The translations under genes were made by a program, and so were the position numbers. Below are positions 26,765-37,823 of a DNA stretch of 64,000 bases, one piece after another. The stretch is from a virus: the IMG/VR virus record IMGVR_UViG_3300013094_000026, positions 1-64,000 of that record. The stretch is one strand, 5' to 3'. The notes beneath the pieces were generated by a model. The model saw only the letters and a program-made list of their open reading frames with translations. It had not been told where the DNA came from and searched no databases. Positions within the stretch are counted from its first letter, which is position 1; the number at the start of each line of letters is the position of its first letter.

Positions 26765-27307
26765 ATGACATATTCAATTGCTCAGGGAGTACAAGTATCT
26801 TTAGATAATTCTACTTGGTATCCCCTTACAGATCATAACCGTCAACCTATTGATATTACATATACCCTTGTAGAGCAAGCAGATAGAATGGCAAATGGCA
26901 CTATGCGTAAATATGTAATTGCCAGAAAATTTGTTCATAAAATTACATGGAAAGATGTTCCCACATATGATCCATATTTAGTTGATTATAATGGAGCTGG
27001 GGGAACTTCCTGTGGTCCTGCCTGGATCAAAGCTTTTTATGAAGGTAATTATAATGCTCCAGTGTTTGTAAAGTTTCAGTTTGCACAAGATACTCCAGTT
27101 ATTAATGGAATTCCAAATGCTTCAACATATACTTCTTCCCGACAAAATCCGACGGGTACAAACCCAGAAGGTTTACCTTGGAATGTTTATGAAGCTTTTA
27201 TGACAACATTTGATTATCATATTACAAAAAGAACTGTAGGAAATAATTCTACAAGAGGAATTGGTTACGACCAAGTTGATCTGACACTAGAATTTACGGA
27301 GGTATAA
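26765..27307 (+). CDS. Distal tail-like minor tail protein
   Basis: The 180-residue protein (YSIAQGVQVSLDNSTWYPLTDHNRQPIDITY... RKFVHKITWKDVPTYDPYLVDYNG... YDQVDLTLEFTEV) directly follows the tape measure and overlaps the tail-tip gene by one base. Position, size and beta content suggest the distal tail protein that joins the tube to the tip. No diagnostic motif is visible. Confidence 0.6.
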   Translation: MTYSIAQGVQVSLDNSTWYPLTDHNRQPIDITYTLVEQADRMANGTMRKYVIARKFVHKITWKDVPTYDPYLVDYNGAGGTSCGPAWIKAFYEGNYNAPVFVKFQFAQDTPVINGIPNASTYTSSRQNPTGTNPEGLPWNVYEAFMTTFDYHITKRTVGNNSTRGIGYDQVDLTLEFTEV

Positions 27308-30300
27308 TGATAACTTCACCAAATGTTATTAGTGGTAATGTTACTACTAGCACTTTTCAAAATTCAAATTCTATTGAAATGGTTCCAATTGTTTCAGCAG
27401 AATGGAACATGAATTTATTTAATCAACCTTATATAACTGTTGCTGGGACGGGAAGTCCAGAAACTATTACATTAAGTAATGGATCTTTAAGCAGTGCAAG
27501 TAGTAACGATGCAATGCAAAATGTTACAACATATACATTTGCAATGTCAGGAAATCAAAAACAAATTGGTTATACAGTTAATACACAGTCTCCATATTCA
27601 CAAGCGTATAAAATTGTAACTTATATGAAAACTGATTCTGACTTGCCTATTATGGTAAATGCATATGCACAAGGCGGGTTACCTGGAGAGTATGGTTCAA
27701 CTACTGTTGACATTAATGCATTTGGTTATACTAAGATAGTCACATATTTAGGATCTAGTGCAACTCTTGGTGCTATATCCTATTTTACATATACAATTAA
27801 TTTGTCTAGTTATGGAGCAGATAATTTAACTGGAGTCAATGTTTTCTTAACACAACCAGAGGTTTATGCAACAACATTTTTTGATTATCAAAATAATTCA
27901 TTGTGGCCCACAGATAGTGTATTTAATTACTTTAGACCTGGAGAGTCGTATGTTACCAGTGGAAATTCTTATTGTGCACTTAAATCAAATAGAATAATTA
28001 ACACAAGTTTAACAAATAATCCAATTAACAATTCGTCAGTCACAAGAACAAATTTAATTACAAACCCTTCATTTGAAGACGGAACTACAAATGGTTATTC
28101 TTCAGCAAATTCATTGACAACCAGCACTAACTATTCTTATGTAGGGGTTTATTCTTCTTTGTCTACAGCTGTTTCATCAAATGATACAAATATGATTTAT
28201 CAAGCAACAACAATACCTACATCAGGAACTTATACTGCATCTGCTTATTTTTATGTTCCAGCAGGATCAAATTTAGCAGGACAACAAGTAGTTCTAAGCC
28301 CTGAATCAGGTCAAACATCAATAGTTGAGCATCCAACAACTTTAATTGCGGGGCAGTGGGTAAGAACGTATACAACTTTTAATTCTGATGCAGGTTCTGT
28401 ACCTGTAGTAGCGAGAATAAACGTTAACATACTTCAGCATAATGGAGATCAATTATACTCTGATGCATGGCTTCTTGAGTCAGGTTCAACTTTAGGTAGT
28501 TATTTTGAAGGAACTTCAACCTCACCTTTAGCAGGATCATACTATCCTCCAGCTACATCAATTATACAAAACCCGCAGTTTTTAATGGTTAATCCACCTG
28601 TACCAATGTATAAAAATGTTGCAGCAAGTGATATGGCTCCATACAAATATTTTGTTTCAGACACTTCAGCAAATATAGGCTACCCAAGCATTTCAGCGGT
28701 GTATCATACAGGATGTAGTGCAAATAAAATTGTATTAAAGTTTAATACAATTGTAACTAATCCGAACATAAGTGTTTCTCTTGATAACAACACTATTTGG
28801 GCAGGATCTGTAAATGATTCAACTGAATCAGGTGTTTTAACTTTGTATTATGACGGATCTTCTTGGTCAACAAATAGTTGGACAACAATGCCATCATTTA
28901 TTGAAACTAAAGGCTCTACTACAGGCAATATATCAATCTATCAAACATTTAATCAAATTACTGTTACGCAAACAGATGCAGCAATTAATTCTACATTTTC
29001 ATCATATTCAAATTCATACTTATCTGATGATGCAACAAGAATGCATTTGATTGAAATATCTCCCAGAATAGAGATAGATATATCTAAGTATGTTATGGAA
29101 TTAGATATTAATAAACAGCTTGATTCAAAAAATAATTATATTCCAATTTCATCAATTAACCCAAATGATGCCGAATTAACTCTTTCTTCAATACCAATTG
29201 CTGGAGTAAATAATGCTCCAATTCCTATATTTTCAAGTCAAAATAATTTATCATCAAATATTTTGTATAACATGATGAGAAAAAATATTAAGTTTTATTT
29301 TAGTTGGAAATTAATTAGTTATTCAAGTATTACAGGAACTACTTTTGTTAATTATTCAGACAATAACCCTACTAATCAAACTTATATACCCGCTGGAGTT
29401 TATTGGTCAAACTCATGGGATGAAACTGACATTCAAACAGTCAAAGTTGCATGTTATGATGTTGTAAATTATTTACAAATGGTTCCAGTTCCAGATTATG
29501 TTGCAAGCAATAAACCTATATTTGAAATTATAACCGATATCATGGATTTGGCGGGCTATACAGACTATGACGTTGATTCATTATTTAAAGTTTGTAATGA
29601 TACCTCTAAGCCAATGGATATGTATTATTATTTCTGTAATTCACAAAGTGGTACAGTTTATGATGCTTTATCAGAACTTTTCTTAGCACATCAAATTGGT
29701 GCATATATTGATGAATTTGGTGTTATGCGTTTCTTGAGTCTTGCAGATATTATGAGAAATCAAACTTCAGTTGCAACATTTGATGATTCTTCAATTATTC
29801 AAGGTGGTTATTCAATTACAAATAAAGCTAAGCCAGGAATGATTACTGTAAGTTACCAAGAACCTAAAGTACTTCAATCATTAGCATTGCAAAATGCAAC
29901 AAGTGTTGGCATTGAAAACTCACCATCATTTATATACACTACATCAAATGATGTTGTTTGGAGTCAGAAAAATGCAGATTCTGTAGGATATAATTATTTA
30001 TCTACAAGTATGTTGCAAAATGATAATTTCTTTACTATGAATAAAAATGATCTGCTTGATATATTCCATACATATTTATTAAATAATGATGGATATGCAG
30101 TTATTGAAGGTGAAATTGTTTCTTTCTTGTATAAAGAATATACTTTAACTCAAACATCTAATCCTTCAAATACTGTTACTGTTTATCCTAAAACAGACAT
30201 TGAATTAGCTGCATATATTGATTCTTTTGTAAAACAAAATAATGTAGGGTTTTTAAATAATAGTGCAACATTAACTGGAGCATCTATAACTACATCAACA

Positions 30301-32385
30301 AAAACTGTAAATATTGCAAATAATGATGGCGGTAGTTCAACTACAGAAACTATAAATTATGTTTCAGGTATTACGTATACGGCATCAAGTGCTTTTACGG
30401 CGGGTCAATTTCAAGTAGGACAAAGAGTATCCGTTGTTGGATTTGTTCCCGATCAATACAACATATCTGGAGTAATTACTGCAAGTGATTCCACAACATT
30501 TACTCTAGCAGCCAATATTAATTTGGGCACTTCATCATTCCCATCTGTTTCAGATGCAACAAATGCATTTGCAATCTTTACAAGCGATAATAGTTTTGAT
30601 GTAACAATAACTCCAACAGGAAAAATAGCTAATGTTCAGAGAGGTATGTTTGGAACTGTTGCTAATGACCATTTAATAATTAGTGGCTCAACAGTTAATG
30701 GATCAAATAAAAACTTAGCTGAATTATCTCTTGATTTATCAAGCTATAATCTATCTACTACGACAACTACTACAATAGCAAATGATCATCTAGCAAGTCC
30801 AGATAACCCCACAATTGAGTTTATAAATGTGCAGCCATCATCAAATTCTCAAACATTAATTCTAAATGTAGGTATTGTAGGTCTTAATTACTGTACATAT
30901 TCTGCAAGATTTAGTTTAAATGCTAATGACGTTTGTTCAGGCGGAGTTTTCTTTGGGTTAGATCCCGCCACATCAACTAGTGAAGGAATGTATTTTGTTG
31001 AATTAATAAAATTGCATGATTATACATTAAGTGGTACTACCGTAACATTCTCAAGTAAAAACAACTATAATTATTATCTTGTCTTTTATCAGATTGTCAG
31101 TGGTACACCAAATATAATTTCATGGACAGATGTTACAGGCACAGTAGGATATATTCAAAGTAATTTTGAAAAAGTTTTGTATAAGAGTTCTGGTAAAGGA
31201 ACTTCAAACTATCAATATTCTTATGCAACTGATCAGAATTATAATTTAAGGGTTGCAATCTCTACTTCAAATGGAACTGACGGGGAAACAGCTGGTCAGC
31301 TTTTAAATGTATTTTTAAATAATATTGAAATAACAGGATGGCAAATCCCCATAGTTGCATCTTCAGTTGATACAGATAATACATCTATAATGTATTGGAC
31401 ATCTGGAGGATCAACTTATACTTGGAGTTCAACACCAATAAATAAAATGACTGGTTTAAGGCAGAAAGTTCCATTTAGCCTTGATCCAACAAATTTGTTA
31501 TACTCAACATACTCTGGTTATTCTTCTTCACTATCCCCAGTTTTTCCATATGGCATGTTTCCTTCAGGAACTCAAGTAGCGGGTGCAGCGGGAACTGCAA
31601 GCTACGTTAGAGAAGTTCATTGTTGTGAAAAACCATTGATTGAAAGAAGTGTAAATTACTATTATCAAGATAGAGAATTTTTGAATGGCATGGTACAAAA
31701 TAGAAATGTTTATAATCAATATCAATCATGTATTGTTCAGACAAATCCAGATGTAGTTGGAATTAATTACTATGATGTTCAATATCAGACACCTGCAGCA
31801 ACCAGTGTAGATGTATTGCCAATTGAATATTTGTGGTATTATTTCCCAGGAACTCAACCTATTGATCAACAATTTTATCAACAACAAGTTGTTGATGAGT
31901 ATTCGCTATCATATTCAACCCCAATTAATACTGGATTTAGAGCACGTATGGCTATTGTTAATAACTGTGGTCACATGGTTTATTTAAATAAACAGTCAGA
32001 TAGTTTAAATGCTTTTACAGTTGTACTTAATCTTTGGACACATGAAGTTATTGCTCCATCAGATCCAGAAGTAATACAAAAAATTCTTGATCCTGCCAAC
32101 ATATCTGAAGTAATTCAAGTAGACAGTCCTTGGATTCAATCAAAAGCATCTGCAAATAAGCTTATTGATGTTATTAAAATTGGAAATGACGGGTTTTCAA
32201 AAGATACAGCAGTTCAAATATTTGGTAATCCTATGGTACAAGTTGGAGATGTAATTACAATTAATTACAGTTTGGCGGGAATTACTGGAGAAAAGTATCT
32301 AGTTCATGAAGTAGCCCATGTATTTAATAAAGGTCTAAAGACTACATTAACTCTAAATTCACTTAGACCTGGCATAGGTTACTAA
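27307..32385 (+). CDS. Large tail-tip/minor tail protein with carbohydrate-binding-like module
   Basis: The 1692-residue protein follows the distal tail gene. Visible modules are: an N-terminal beta region; RTNLITNPSFEDGTTNGY to LGSYFEGTS near residues 250-405, a carbohydrate-binding-like module also present in the fibre at 7276; a hub-like middle (EIITDIMDLAGYTDYDVDS... YDALSELFLAHQIGAYIDEFGVMRFL); an insert YTASSAFTAGQFQVGQRVSVVGFVP resembling fibre repeats; and a C-terminal IQVGDVITINYSLAG-like segment ending LTLNSLRPGIGY. It likely forms the baseplate hub and part of host recognition. Confidence 0.7.
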   Translation: MITSPNVISGNVTTSTFQNSNSIEMVPIVSAEWNMNLFNQPYITVAGTGSPETITLSNGSLSSASSNDAMQNVTTYTFAMSGNQKQIGYTVNTQSPYSQAYKIVTYMKTDSDLPIMVNAYAQGGLPGEYGSTTVDINAFGYTKIVTYLGSSATLGAISYFTYTINLSSYGADNLTGVNVFLTQPEVYATTFFDYQNNSLWPTDSVFNYFRPGESYVTSGNSYCALKSNRIINTSLTNNPINNSSVTRTNLITNPSFEDGTTNGYSSANSLTTSTNYSYVGVYSSLSTAVSSNDTNMIYQATTIPTSGTYTASAYFYVPAGSNLAGQQVVLSPESGQTSIVEHPTTLIAGQWVRTYTTFNSDAGSVPVVARINVNILQHNGDQLYSDAWLLESGSTLGSYFEGTSTSPLAGSYYPPATSIIQNPQFLMVNPPVPMYKNVAASDMAPYKYFVSDTSANIGYPSISAVYHTGCSANKIVLKFNTIVTNPNISVSLDNNTIWAGSVNDSTESGVLTLYYDGSSWSTNSWTTMPSFIETKGSTTGNISIYQTFNQITVTQTDAAINSTFSSYSNSYLSDDATRMHLIEISPRIEIDISKYVMELDINKQLDSKNNYIPISSINPNDAELTLSSIPIAGVNNAPIPIFSSQNNLSSNILYNMMRKNIKFYFSWKLISYSSITGTTFVNYSDNNPTNQTYIPAGVYWSNSWDETDIQTVKVACYDVVNYLQMVPVPDYVASNKPIFEIITDIMDLAGYTDYDVDSLFKVCNDTSKPMDMYYYFCNSQSGTVYDALSELFLAHQIGAYIDEFGVMRFLSLADIMRNQTSVATFDDSSIIQGGYSITNKAKPGMITVSYQEPKVLQSLALQNATSVGIENSPSFIYTTSNDVVWSQKNADSVGYNYLSTSMLQNDNFFTMNKNDLLDIFHTYLLNNDGYAVIEGEIVSFLYKEYTLTQTSNPSNTVTVYPKTDIELAAYIDSFVKQNNVGFLNNSATLTGASITTSTKTVNIANNDGGSSTTETINYVSGITYTASSAFTAGQFQVGQRVSVVGFVPDQYNISGVITASDSTTFTLAANINLGTSSFPSVSDATNAFAIFTSDNSFDVTITPTGKIANVQRGMFGTVANDHLIISGSTVNGSNKNLAELSLDLSSYNLSTTTTTTIANDHLASPDNPTIEFINVQPSSNSQTLILNVGIVGLNYCTYSARFSLNANDVCSGGVFFGLDPATSTSEGMYFVELIKLHDYTLSGTTVTFSSKNNYNYYLVFYQIVSGTPNIISWTDVTGTVGYIQSNFEKVLYKSSGKGTSNYQYSYATDQNYNLRVAISTSNGTDGETAGQLLNVFLNNIEITGWQIPIVASSVDTDNTSIMYWTSGGSTYTWSSTPINKMTGLRQKVPFSLDPTNLLYSTYSGYSSSLSPVFPYGMFPSGTQVAGAAGTASYVREVHCCEKPLIERSVNYYYQDREFLNGMVQNRNVYNQYQSCIVQTNPDVVGINYYDVQYQTPAATSVDVLPIEYLWYYFPGTQPIDQQFYQQQVVDEYSLSYSTPINTGFRARMAIVNNCGHMVYLNKQSDSLNAFTVVLNLWTHEVIAPSDPEVIQKILDPANISEVIQVDSPWIQSKASANKLIDVIKIGNDGFSKDTAVQIFGNPMVQVGDVITINYSLAGITGEKYLVHEVAHVFNKGLKTTLTLNSLRPGIGY

Positions 32386-32407
32386 AATATCAAAAAACTG
32401 GTATAAT
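32379..32407 (+). promoter_or_regulatory. Promoter within the minor tail block
   Basis: TGGTATAAT (32399-32407) is preceded by a weak -35 TTACTA 17 nt upstream of the hexamer. AAGGAG precedes ATG 32435. Confidence 0.55.
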
Positions 32408-32434
32408 TATTACTAGCACCTATAAGGAGACAAA

Positions 32435-32998
32435 ATGGCGTATGTAAAGATATCTGACCCAAATATTATAGATATATCTGCTTGGCAACAATTAATTAAT
32501 GTTGTAAATCAACATAGTGATAGTATTACTGCTTTGAGCAATAATTTTAATGGGGTAGGTTCTTCTCAGGTAGACTGGTCTTCAGCTACATGGTCACACG
32601 TATGGGATCCAGGCTCTCAGGCACTAGTTTATGGAAAAATTCAAGTTGTTACATCAAGTGCAACATATGTAAATAAAAGTGCTTCAGGTTCAGGCACACA
32701 AGGTATACAAGGAACAAATTCATCTACAAGTAAAGTTTTCTATGGTACAGCTTCATTTTCAGACCCAACAGTTTCATCTATTTTTCAATTTAGTTCTATA
32801 CCAATTGTAACTGCTACACTGTATAGCGGTCATAATTCTTCAGGTCCAGTAAGTGTAGTTAATTCAAGTTGCATAGTAACTATTTATAATATCACTACTT
32901 CAGGATTTAACTGGAGAATATCAAGTGCATCAGGTAGTTCAGCAGATACACCTACAGGTACTTTTTACATAATGTGGACAGCAGCAGGTCCAAGATAA
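32435..32998 (+). CDS. Minor tail protein
   Basis: The 187-residue protein has an N-terminal helical segment (NIIDISAWQQLINVVNQHSDSITALSNNF) and a beta C-terminus (FYGTASFSDPTVSSIFQFSSIPIVTATLYSG... FYIMWTAAGPR) of the kind seen in small fibre tips. A short STQ/TQG-rich stretch links them. It lies between two very large tail proteins. Probably a structural tail component. Confidence 0.6.
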   Translation: MAYVKISDPNIIDISAWQQLINVVNQHSDSITALSNNFNGVGSSQVDWSSATWSHVWDPGSQALVYGKIQVVTSSATYVNKSASGSGTQGIQGTNSSTSKVFYGTASFSDPTVSSIFQFSSIPIVTATLYSGHNSSGPVSVVNSSCIVTIYNITTSGFNWRISSASGSSADTPTGTFYIMWTAAGPR

Positions 32999-33010
32999 AC
33001 AGGGGGTATT

Positions 33011-36000
33011 GTGGTACAAGGACAAGAACCACCAAAGTATAAATCGCCAACGTCGGTAGGAAAAAGACAAACAATTCCTGTTGACGTAAATGATCGTCGT
33101 GCCAAAAAAAATAACCCAAATAACCCAAGAGGCCGTAGTGGTGCAGAATTTGAGATTATTGATTTAACTGGCAGTGCTTCTTTAATAGAAGGTGGTGACG
33201 GAAGCGGTACTGCAGTTGCAAATGGCGGTTCAGGTAATAATGGTGGAACTCCAGATGTAATTATCCCTGGAAGTGGGGGTAATCCTCCAGTATATTATCC
33301 AGGAGGCAGTGGTCCTTATGTAATTGGTTTAACAGATCCTTCAGATATATCTGCAGTGTGGAATGGTGATGAACTAGATATAACATTTACTTGGGATATT
33401 GGTAATGCTGCAAATGGAACTGCATCTCAATTTGTTGTTGATTTAACATCTGATGGAATAACTCAGTCAACACCATTTGATACATTTTCTCCAATATCTG
33501 CTTATAGTGTTGGCACTAATCAATTTATGCTTCCAATAAGTAAGCAATTGAATGAACAAATGTTTGGTATTTTTACAACAAACATTACTAAGGTTTGTAT
33601 CGAAGTTGCAGATCCACTTGCCAACACAAATGTTAGTGGTGCAGTATGCACTACAAATGTTGGTTCTCATATATTTGATGTAAATCCTCCAACAATACTT
33701 GTAACTTCAATTAATAATGGTTATAATGTTTCTTACGGTGAAAGTGCGGGAACTCCAAAAGGCTCCACTGTATATAAGGCTGGAACATCTTTAGGGGTAA
33801 CACCAGTTGGTATTGATTCAATTGATGTTTGGGAAATAGAGAGCAATTCTTCAGTTGCACCAACTATCACTCTAGACAGTTCAAATAACCCTACAGGATG
33901 GTCAAGAACTTACCTTGGATTGTTTAATCCAGTAAATGTAATTTCTCCAGATTTAAATTCTAGATGGGTGGCAGCTAGATTTAATTCAAGTAGTGCTGAG
34001 CATACAGACTTTTGTGCACCACAATTTGTAACACCTACAGCACCAGTATCTATTAATACTACAAAACCTACAGATCCCACAGTTACAGCAGCCTGGTCAG
34101 GCAATGATATTGTTTTAAGTTATACACTTCCGTCATCTAATGCTGGATCTTCTTTTATTGTTAGACTTACTGCACCAAATAATCAAGTTGGTTTTTTTTA
34201 CTTCACTCTGACGGGTACAGTAACTACAGGTACTTTTACAATAACATCAACTGATTTATTGAATCAGTTTGGATTACCAGTACCTTCAACTTTTGACATT
34301 TTCTTCCAAAGCGTTTCTGGTGTAGGAATAAAAAGTGATGGAATAACTGTAAATTGGACAGGATCTTCAACAAGAACTACTGGTCTATCTACACAAATTC
34401 CATCGCCAACATTTACAGCAATAATAGATGGTGTTGTAGGAACATTTGATTTTTCACAGTATAATGCTTCATATGGCGAAGTTTATATGTCTTATGAAGA
34501 CTGTTGGACTCCACTGTCAACATCAACCTCAACACATTATTCATTTGATATAATAGATTATTTTAATGCACAATATGTTTCTGGTGGAGCAGTTGGAACA
34601 AACACAATTACTTTAAATAATTTTATTAATGAAGATGGTGTGTTTACAGATCCTACCGTCTACCTAGGAGTTCCGTTTCATGGAACGGGAGTACCAGATT
34701 ATACATTTATTTCAGCAATATCTTTAGTTAGCACAGGAACTTATCAATTAACATTAAGTACATATAATTTAACAACAAACTCTAATGTTGCATCTAACTT
34801 TACTACACAAGCATCAGGTCAATATACAATGCAGATGCTTGCATATAGTGGTTCTTCTCCAGCAACAATCTATAATACACTATATGCACCACTATACTTT
34901 ACGGTTAGATATGTAGATCAATTTGGAACAGAATCATATTTTTGTCCAACAAAAAGTAAAACACCGTTAAATATAACAACATCACTTATTAATACTGCAA
35001 TTTCAGTTACAAAAGGTGCGGGTGCTATATATCTAGGAGATACAGCAACTTCACTTCCAAACGTAATTATTGGAACAAGTAATAATGAGTCTGGAATATT
35101 TGTTTGGGGTCCAAATTCAGTTCAAGGAACACAGGGAACTCAGTATACAACATTAAATACACAGCCAACAACATCAATTATTGGTGATACAGCATCACCG
35201 TACACATTCATTACCACTGATGCAAAAATTGCAGACTGGTCAATAACTGCACAGCATATTCAAAATGATTTGACAGGTGGATCATATTCAACAGGATATG
35301 TAGGTCTTTCTGGATCAAATTCAAATTATTCATTTTGGGCTGGAGCAAGTGCATCAGACAATTCTGCACAAGATGCTAAATTTAGTGTAACCCCAGCAGG
35401 TTTAGTCACTGCTAAAAATATACAAATAGTTGGCGGTAATTTAGATATTGGTGCTTCTTCATACAAATATTCAGCACAAGGAACAACATCTTCTTCTACC
35501 TTAACAGTAAATACTACAAATCTTTCATCTGGAATGTATGTAGTTGGTACAGGTATCCCAGATGGCACTATTATTAATAGTGTTGGTTCAGGTTCTATTG
35601 TATTAAGTAATAATCCAACTTCAAACATAACAAATGGACTTATAACTTTTATTTCTCCAAATGGTGCACATATAACAACAGCAGGTCAATTATTTGCAAC
35701 AGATGCATATATAAATGGAAATATCACTGCAACAGGTGGTAAATTTACTGGAAATGTACAATTAGTTGGAGGTTCATTGTATGCACTAGGTGCTCAAGGA
35801 ACTACAAACTCGGGTATAAGAACAATATTTAATGCACAAGGAATTGCTGCTTATAATGCTGGCGGAGGTTACGCAGAGCTTCTTACAACCCCACTAGCAG
35901 ATGGTTCAGTGTTTGCTACAACAGCAGCTAATATTGGTGGATGGTCAGTAAGCACACAACAAATTTATAAAACCAGTCGTTCAGGAAAAGGCAATATAGT

Positions 36001-37762
36001 CCTTGATTCTCAAAATGGATATATTTATGTTTCTGATACAAATGTATCTCAATTTACAGCAGGAATAAATAGTGTAATTGATACAAATGGTGTGGCGTTT
36101 TGGGCGGGAACAGCATCATTAGCTGTTCAAAGTACACAAAGTACACAAGGTTTACAAACTTCACTTCCTGTTATTGCAGACCCAGCATTACAAAGTCCTT
36201 CATATAGTTCATATTTGCAAAGTCATAATGGATCATTACCGCAAGATGCATTTGGCAATTTAATTATGAGTCCATATTCAAATCCGTTTATAGTAAGAAA
36301 TGATGGAACTCTATTTGCAAGAGGCGGTAATTTCTTTGGAAATGTAATGTCAAGTGGTTCTTTAGGAACTATTACTATGGACAGCAGAAATGATATGTTA
36401 GTATTTGACACAAATCCAGTAGCATCTCAAGAAGTTAATGGATATGATGCTACACAAAGAGTTTATTCATTTTTAGTTCCCAGAAACAACAATATATATT
36501 TAATTAGTCCTGGACCTGAACTGCCTTGGGGTAGTGCACATGTTAATCCCAAAGAGGGTTACGTGGGAACTCAAAACACACATGGTGTGATAACTGGACC
36601 ACCTACAAGCAAACCATATTTTTCGGCTGGATCAAGTTTTTATAATTCATGGGGATTTCAAGCAGATGGAATCGGCATGTATACGGGTGAATGGGATTAT
36701 TTCAATAATGCTCAACATACAAGTAAGCCATTTATAACTGTCACAAGTGGCTTATTAGACCCTACTTCACAATCAAGTGGTGGAATTTCTGGAACTAATT
36801 TTGAGAATAGTCAGCTTGATGGAAGCGGAGTTCAAATATCTGGAAGTCCAGATCTTGGAATGTTGTTTGAATCAACTCAGCATTGGACAGGAGACTTTAA
36901 TTCAATTCCAAGAGGTGGAATTCTTATATATACTTCACAAGAAGATCCAACTCAGTCAGATTCAATACATCCATCTTATTCTCCTTCAACTAAATATGGT
37001 CCATATGTTGAGATTTTAAGAGATATGGATCCAAACTCCCCAACTATCCCTGTTAGTACAGGATTATTAGTAGGTGCAGGAGTTTATAATCCAGGAGATG
37101 TTGTGACATCGGCAAGAATACAAATAGGTGTTGGAAGTGCTCAGGATGTGAATAATACTTCAACACAGGGTATTTATTCACCTCCATATATTGAATTGAT
37201 TAAAGATATAAATTATTCTTCATTAGGATATCAAAGTAATACAGGTAAAATAACTCTTTTTGCAGCTACTAATGCATATATGCAAATTGCTGATGGAAAT
37301 AGTACTCTGTACGGACAAGGCGGGGACAGGCCCTTAGCCTATCAAGGAGGATCTAGAATTGATCTCTATGCAGAAAATAATGGAGTTAATATATATGGAT
37401 TGCCAATTCAAAAAGATGTAGATATAAGAGCTTGGCCATCCGATGGTTCATCAATTGTTCCATTACAGTATACTACTTATTTTGAAACAGCACAGCATAA
37501 TGCAACTATTGAGTATGCAACACCTACTTCATTAGTGTATCCTGATTTGAGTATAGATAATAAAGCACACTATAGGAATGCATACCCACTAGGAAATTAT
37601 GCAAGACAAAGATTGTTGGTTGAAGACCCAGTAACTGGTATGGCAATGTTGGGAATGGCGGTATACTATAGAGATACTTCAGACCCAATAGTTATTGCAG
37701 AAGGAATAGATACACCTTCTACCAGCAGTGGCTATGTTGGTGATTTATGGATAGATTATTAA
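33011..37762 (+). CDS. Very large minor tail/fibre protein with Fn3-like repeats
   Basis: The 1583-residue protein starts at GTG 33011 after AGGGGGT. A basic, disordered N-terminus (GKRQTIPVDVNDRRAKKNNPNNPRG) and a Gly-rich stretch precede Fn3-like units (LTDPSDISAVWNGDELDITFTWD, then TDPTVTAAWSGNDIVLSYTLP). Repeats with IADWSITAQHI and IGGWSVSTQQI, and many 'ATGGKFTGNVQ / ARGGNFFGNVM' turns, suggest a long beta-helical shaft. It ends SGYVGDLWIDY. Likely a central fibre. Confidence 0.65.
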   Translation: MVQGQEPPKYKSPTSVGKRQTIPVDVNDRRAKKNNPNNPRGRSGAEFEIIDLTGSASLIEGGDGSGTAVANGGSGNNGGTPDVIIPGSGGNPPVYYPGGSGPYVIGLTDPSDISAVWNGDELDITFTWDIGNAANGTASQFVVDLTSDGITQSTPFDTFSPISAYSVGTNQFMLPISKQLNEQMFGIFTTNITKVCIEVADPLANTNVSGAVCTTNVGSHIFDVNPPTILVTSINNGYNVSYGESAGTPKGSTVYKAGTSLGVTPVGIDSIDVWEIESNSSVAPTITLDSSNNPTGWSRTYLGLFNPVNVISPDLNSRWVAARFNSSSAEHTDFCAPQFVTPTAPVSINTTKPTDPTVTAAWSGNDIVLSYTLPSSNAGSSFIVRLTAPNNQVGFFYFTLTGTVTTGTFTITSTDLLNQFGLPVPSTFDIFFQSVSGVGIKSDGITVNWTGSSTRTTGLSTQIPSPTFTAIIDGVVGTFDFSQYNASYGEVYMSYEDCWTPLSTSTSTHYSFDIIDYFNAQYVSGGAVGTNTITLNNFINEDGVFTDPTVYLGVPFHGTGVPDYTFISAISLVSTGTYQLTLSTYNLTTNSNVASNFTTQASGQYTMQMLAYSGSSPATIYNTLYAPLYFTVRYVDQFGTESYFCPTKSKTPLNITTSLINTAISVTKGAGAIYLGDTATSLPNVIIGTSNNESGIFVWGPNSVQGTQGTQYTTLNTQPTTSIIGDTASPYTFITTDAKIADWSITAQHIQNDLTGGSYSTGYVGLSGSNSNYSFWAGASASDNSAQDAKFSVTPAGLVTAKNIQIVGGNLDIGASSYKYSAQGTTSSSTLTVNTTNLSSGMYVVGTGIPDGTIINSVGSGSIVLSNNPTSNITNGLITFISPNGAHITTAGQLFATDAYINGNITATGGKFTGNVQLVGGSLYALGAQGTTNSGIRTIFNAQGIAAYNAGGGYAELLTTPLADGSVFATTAANIGGWSVSTQQIYKTSRSGKGNIVLDSQNGYIYVSDTNVSQFTAGINSVIDTNGVAFWAGTASLAVQSTQSTQGLQTSLPVIADPALQSPSYSSYLQSHNGSLPQDAFGNLIMSPYSNPFIVRNDGTLFARGGNFFGNVMSSGSLGTITMDSRNDMLVFDTNPVASQEVNGYDATQRVYSFLVPRNNNIYLISPGPELPWGSAHVNPKEGYVGTQNTHGVITGPPTSKPYFSAGSSFYNSWGFQADGIGMYTGEWDYFNNAQHTSKPFITVTSGLLDPTSQSSGGISGTNFENSQLDGSGVQISGSPDLGMLFESTQHWTGDFNSIPRGGILIYTSQEDPTQSDSIHPSYSPSTKYGPYVEILRDMDPNSPTIPVSTGLLVGAGVYNPGDVVTSARIQIGVGSAQDVNNTSTQGIYSPPYIELIKDINYSSLGYQSNTGKITLFAATNAYMQIADGNSTLYGQGGDRPLAYQGGSRIDLYAENNGVNIYGLPIQKDVDIRAWPSDGSSIVPLQYTTYFETAQHNATIEYATPTSLVYPDLSIDNKAHYRNAYPLGNYARQRLLVEDPVTGMAMLGMAVYYRDTSDPIVIAEGIDTPSTSSGYVGDLWIDY

Positions 37763-37769
37763 ATATAAA

Positions 37770-37798
37770 TTGACAAAATTTTATAGTTAATATATAAT
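37770..37798 (+). promoter_or_regulatory. Perfect consensus sigma-A-type promoter
   Basis: TTGACA (37770-37775), 17-nt spacer and TATAAT (37793-37798) match the consensus exactly. It drives a 56-residue gene and probably the fibre after it. Confidence 0.85.
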
Positions 37799-37823
37799 AA
37801 AAATATAGAGAAAAAGGTTTAAG

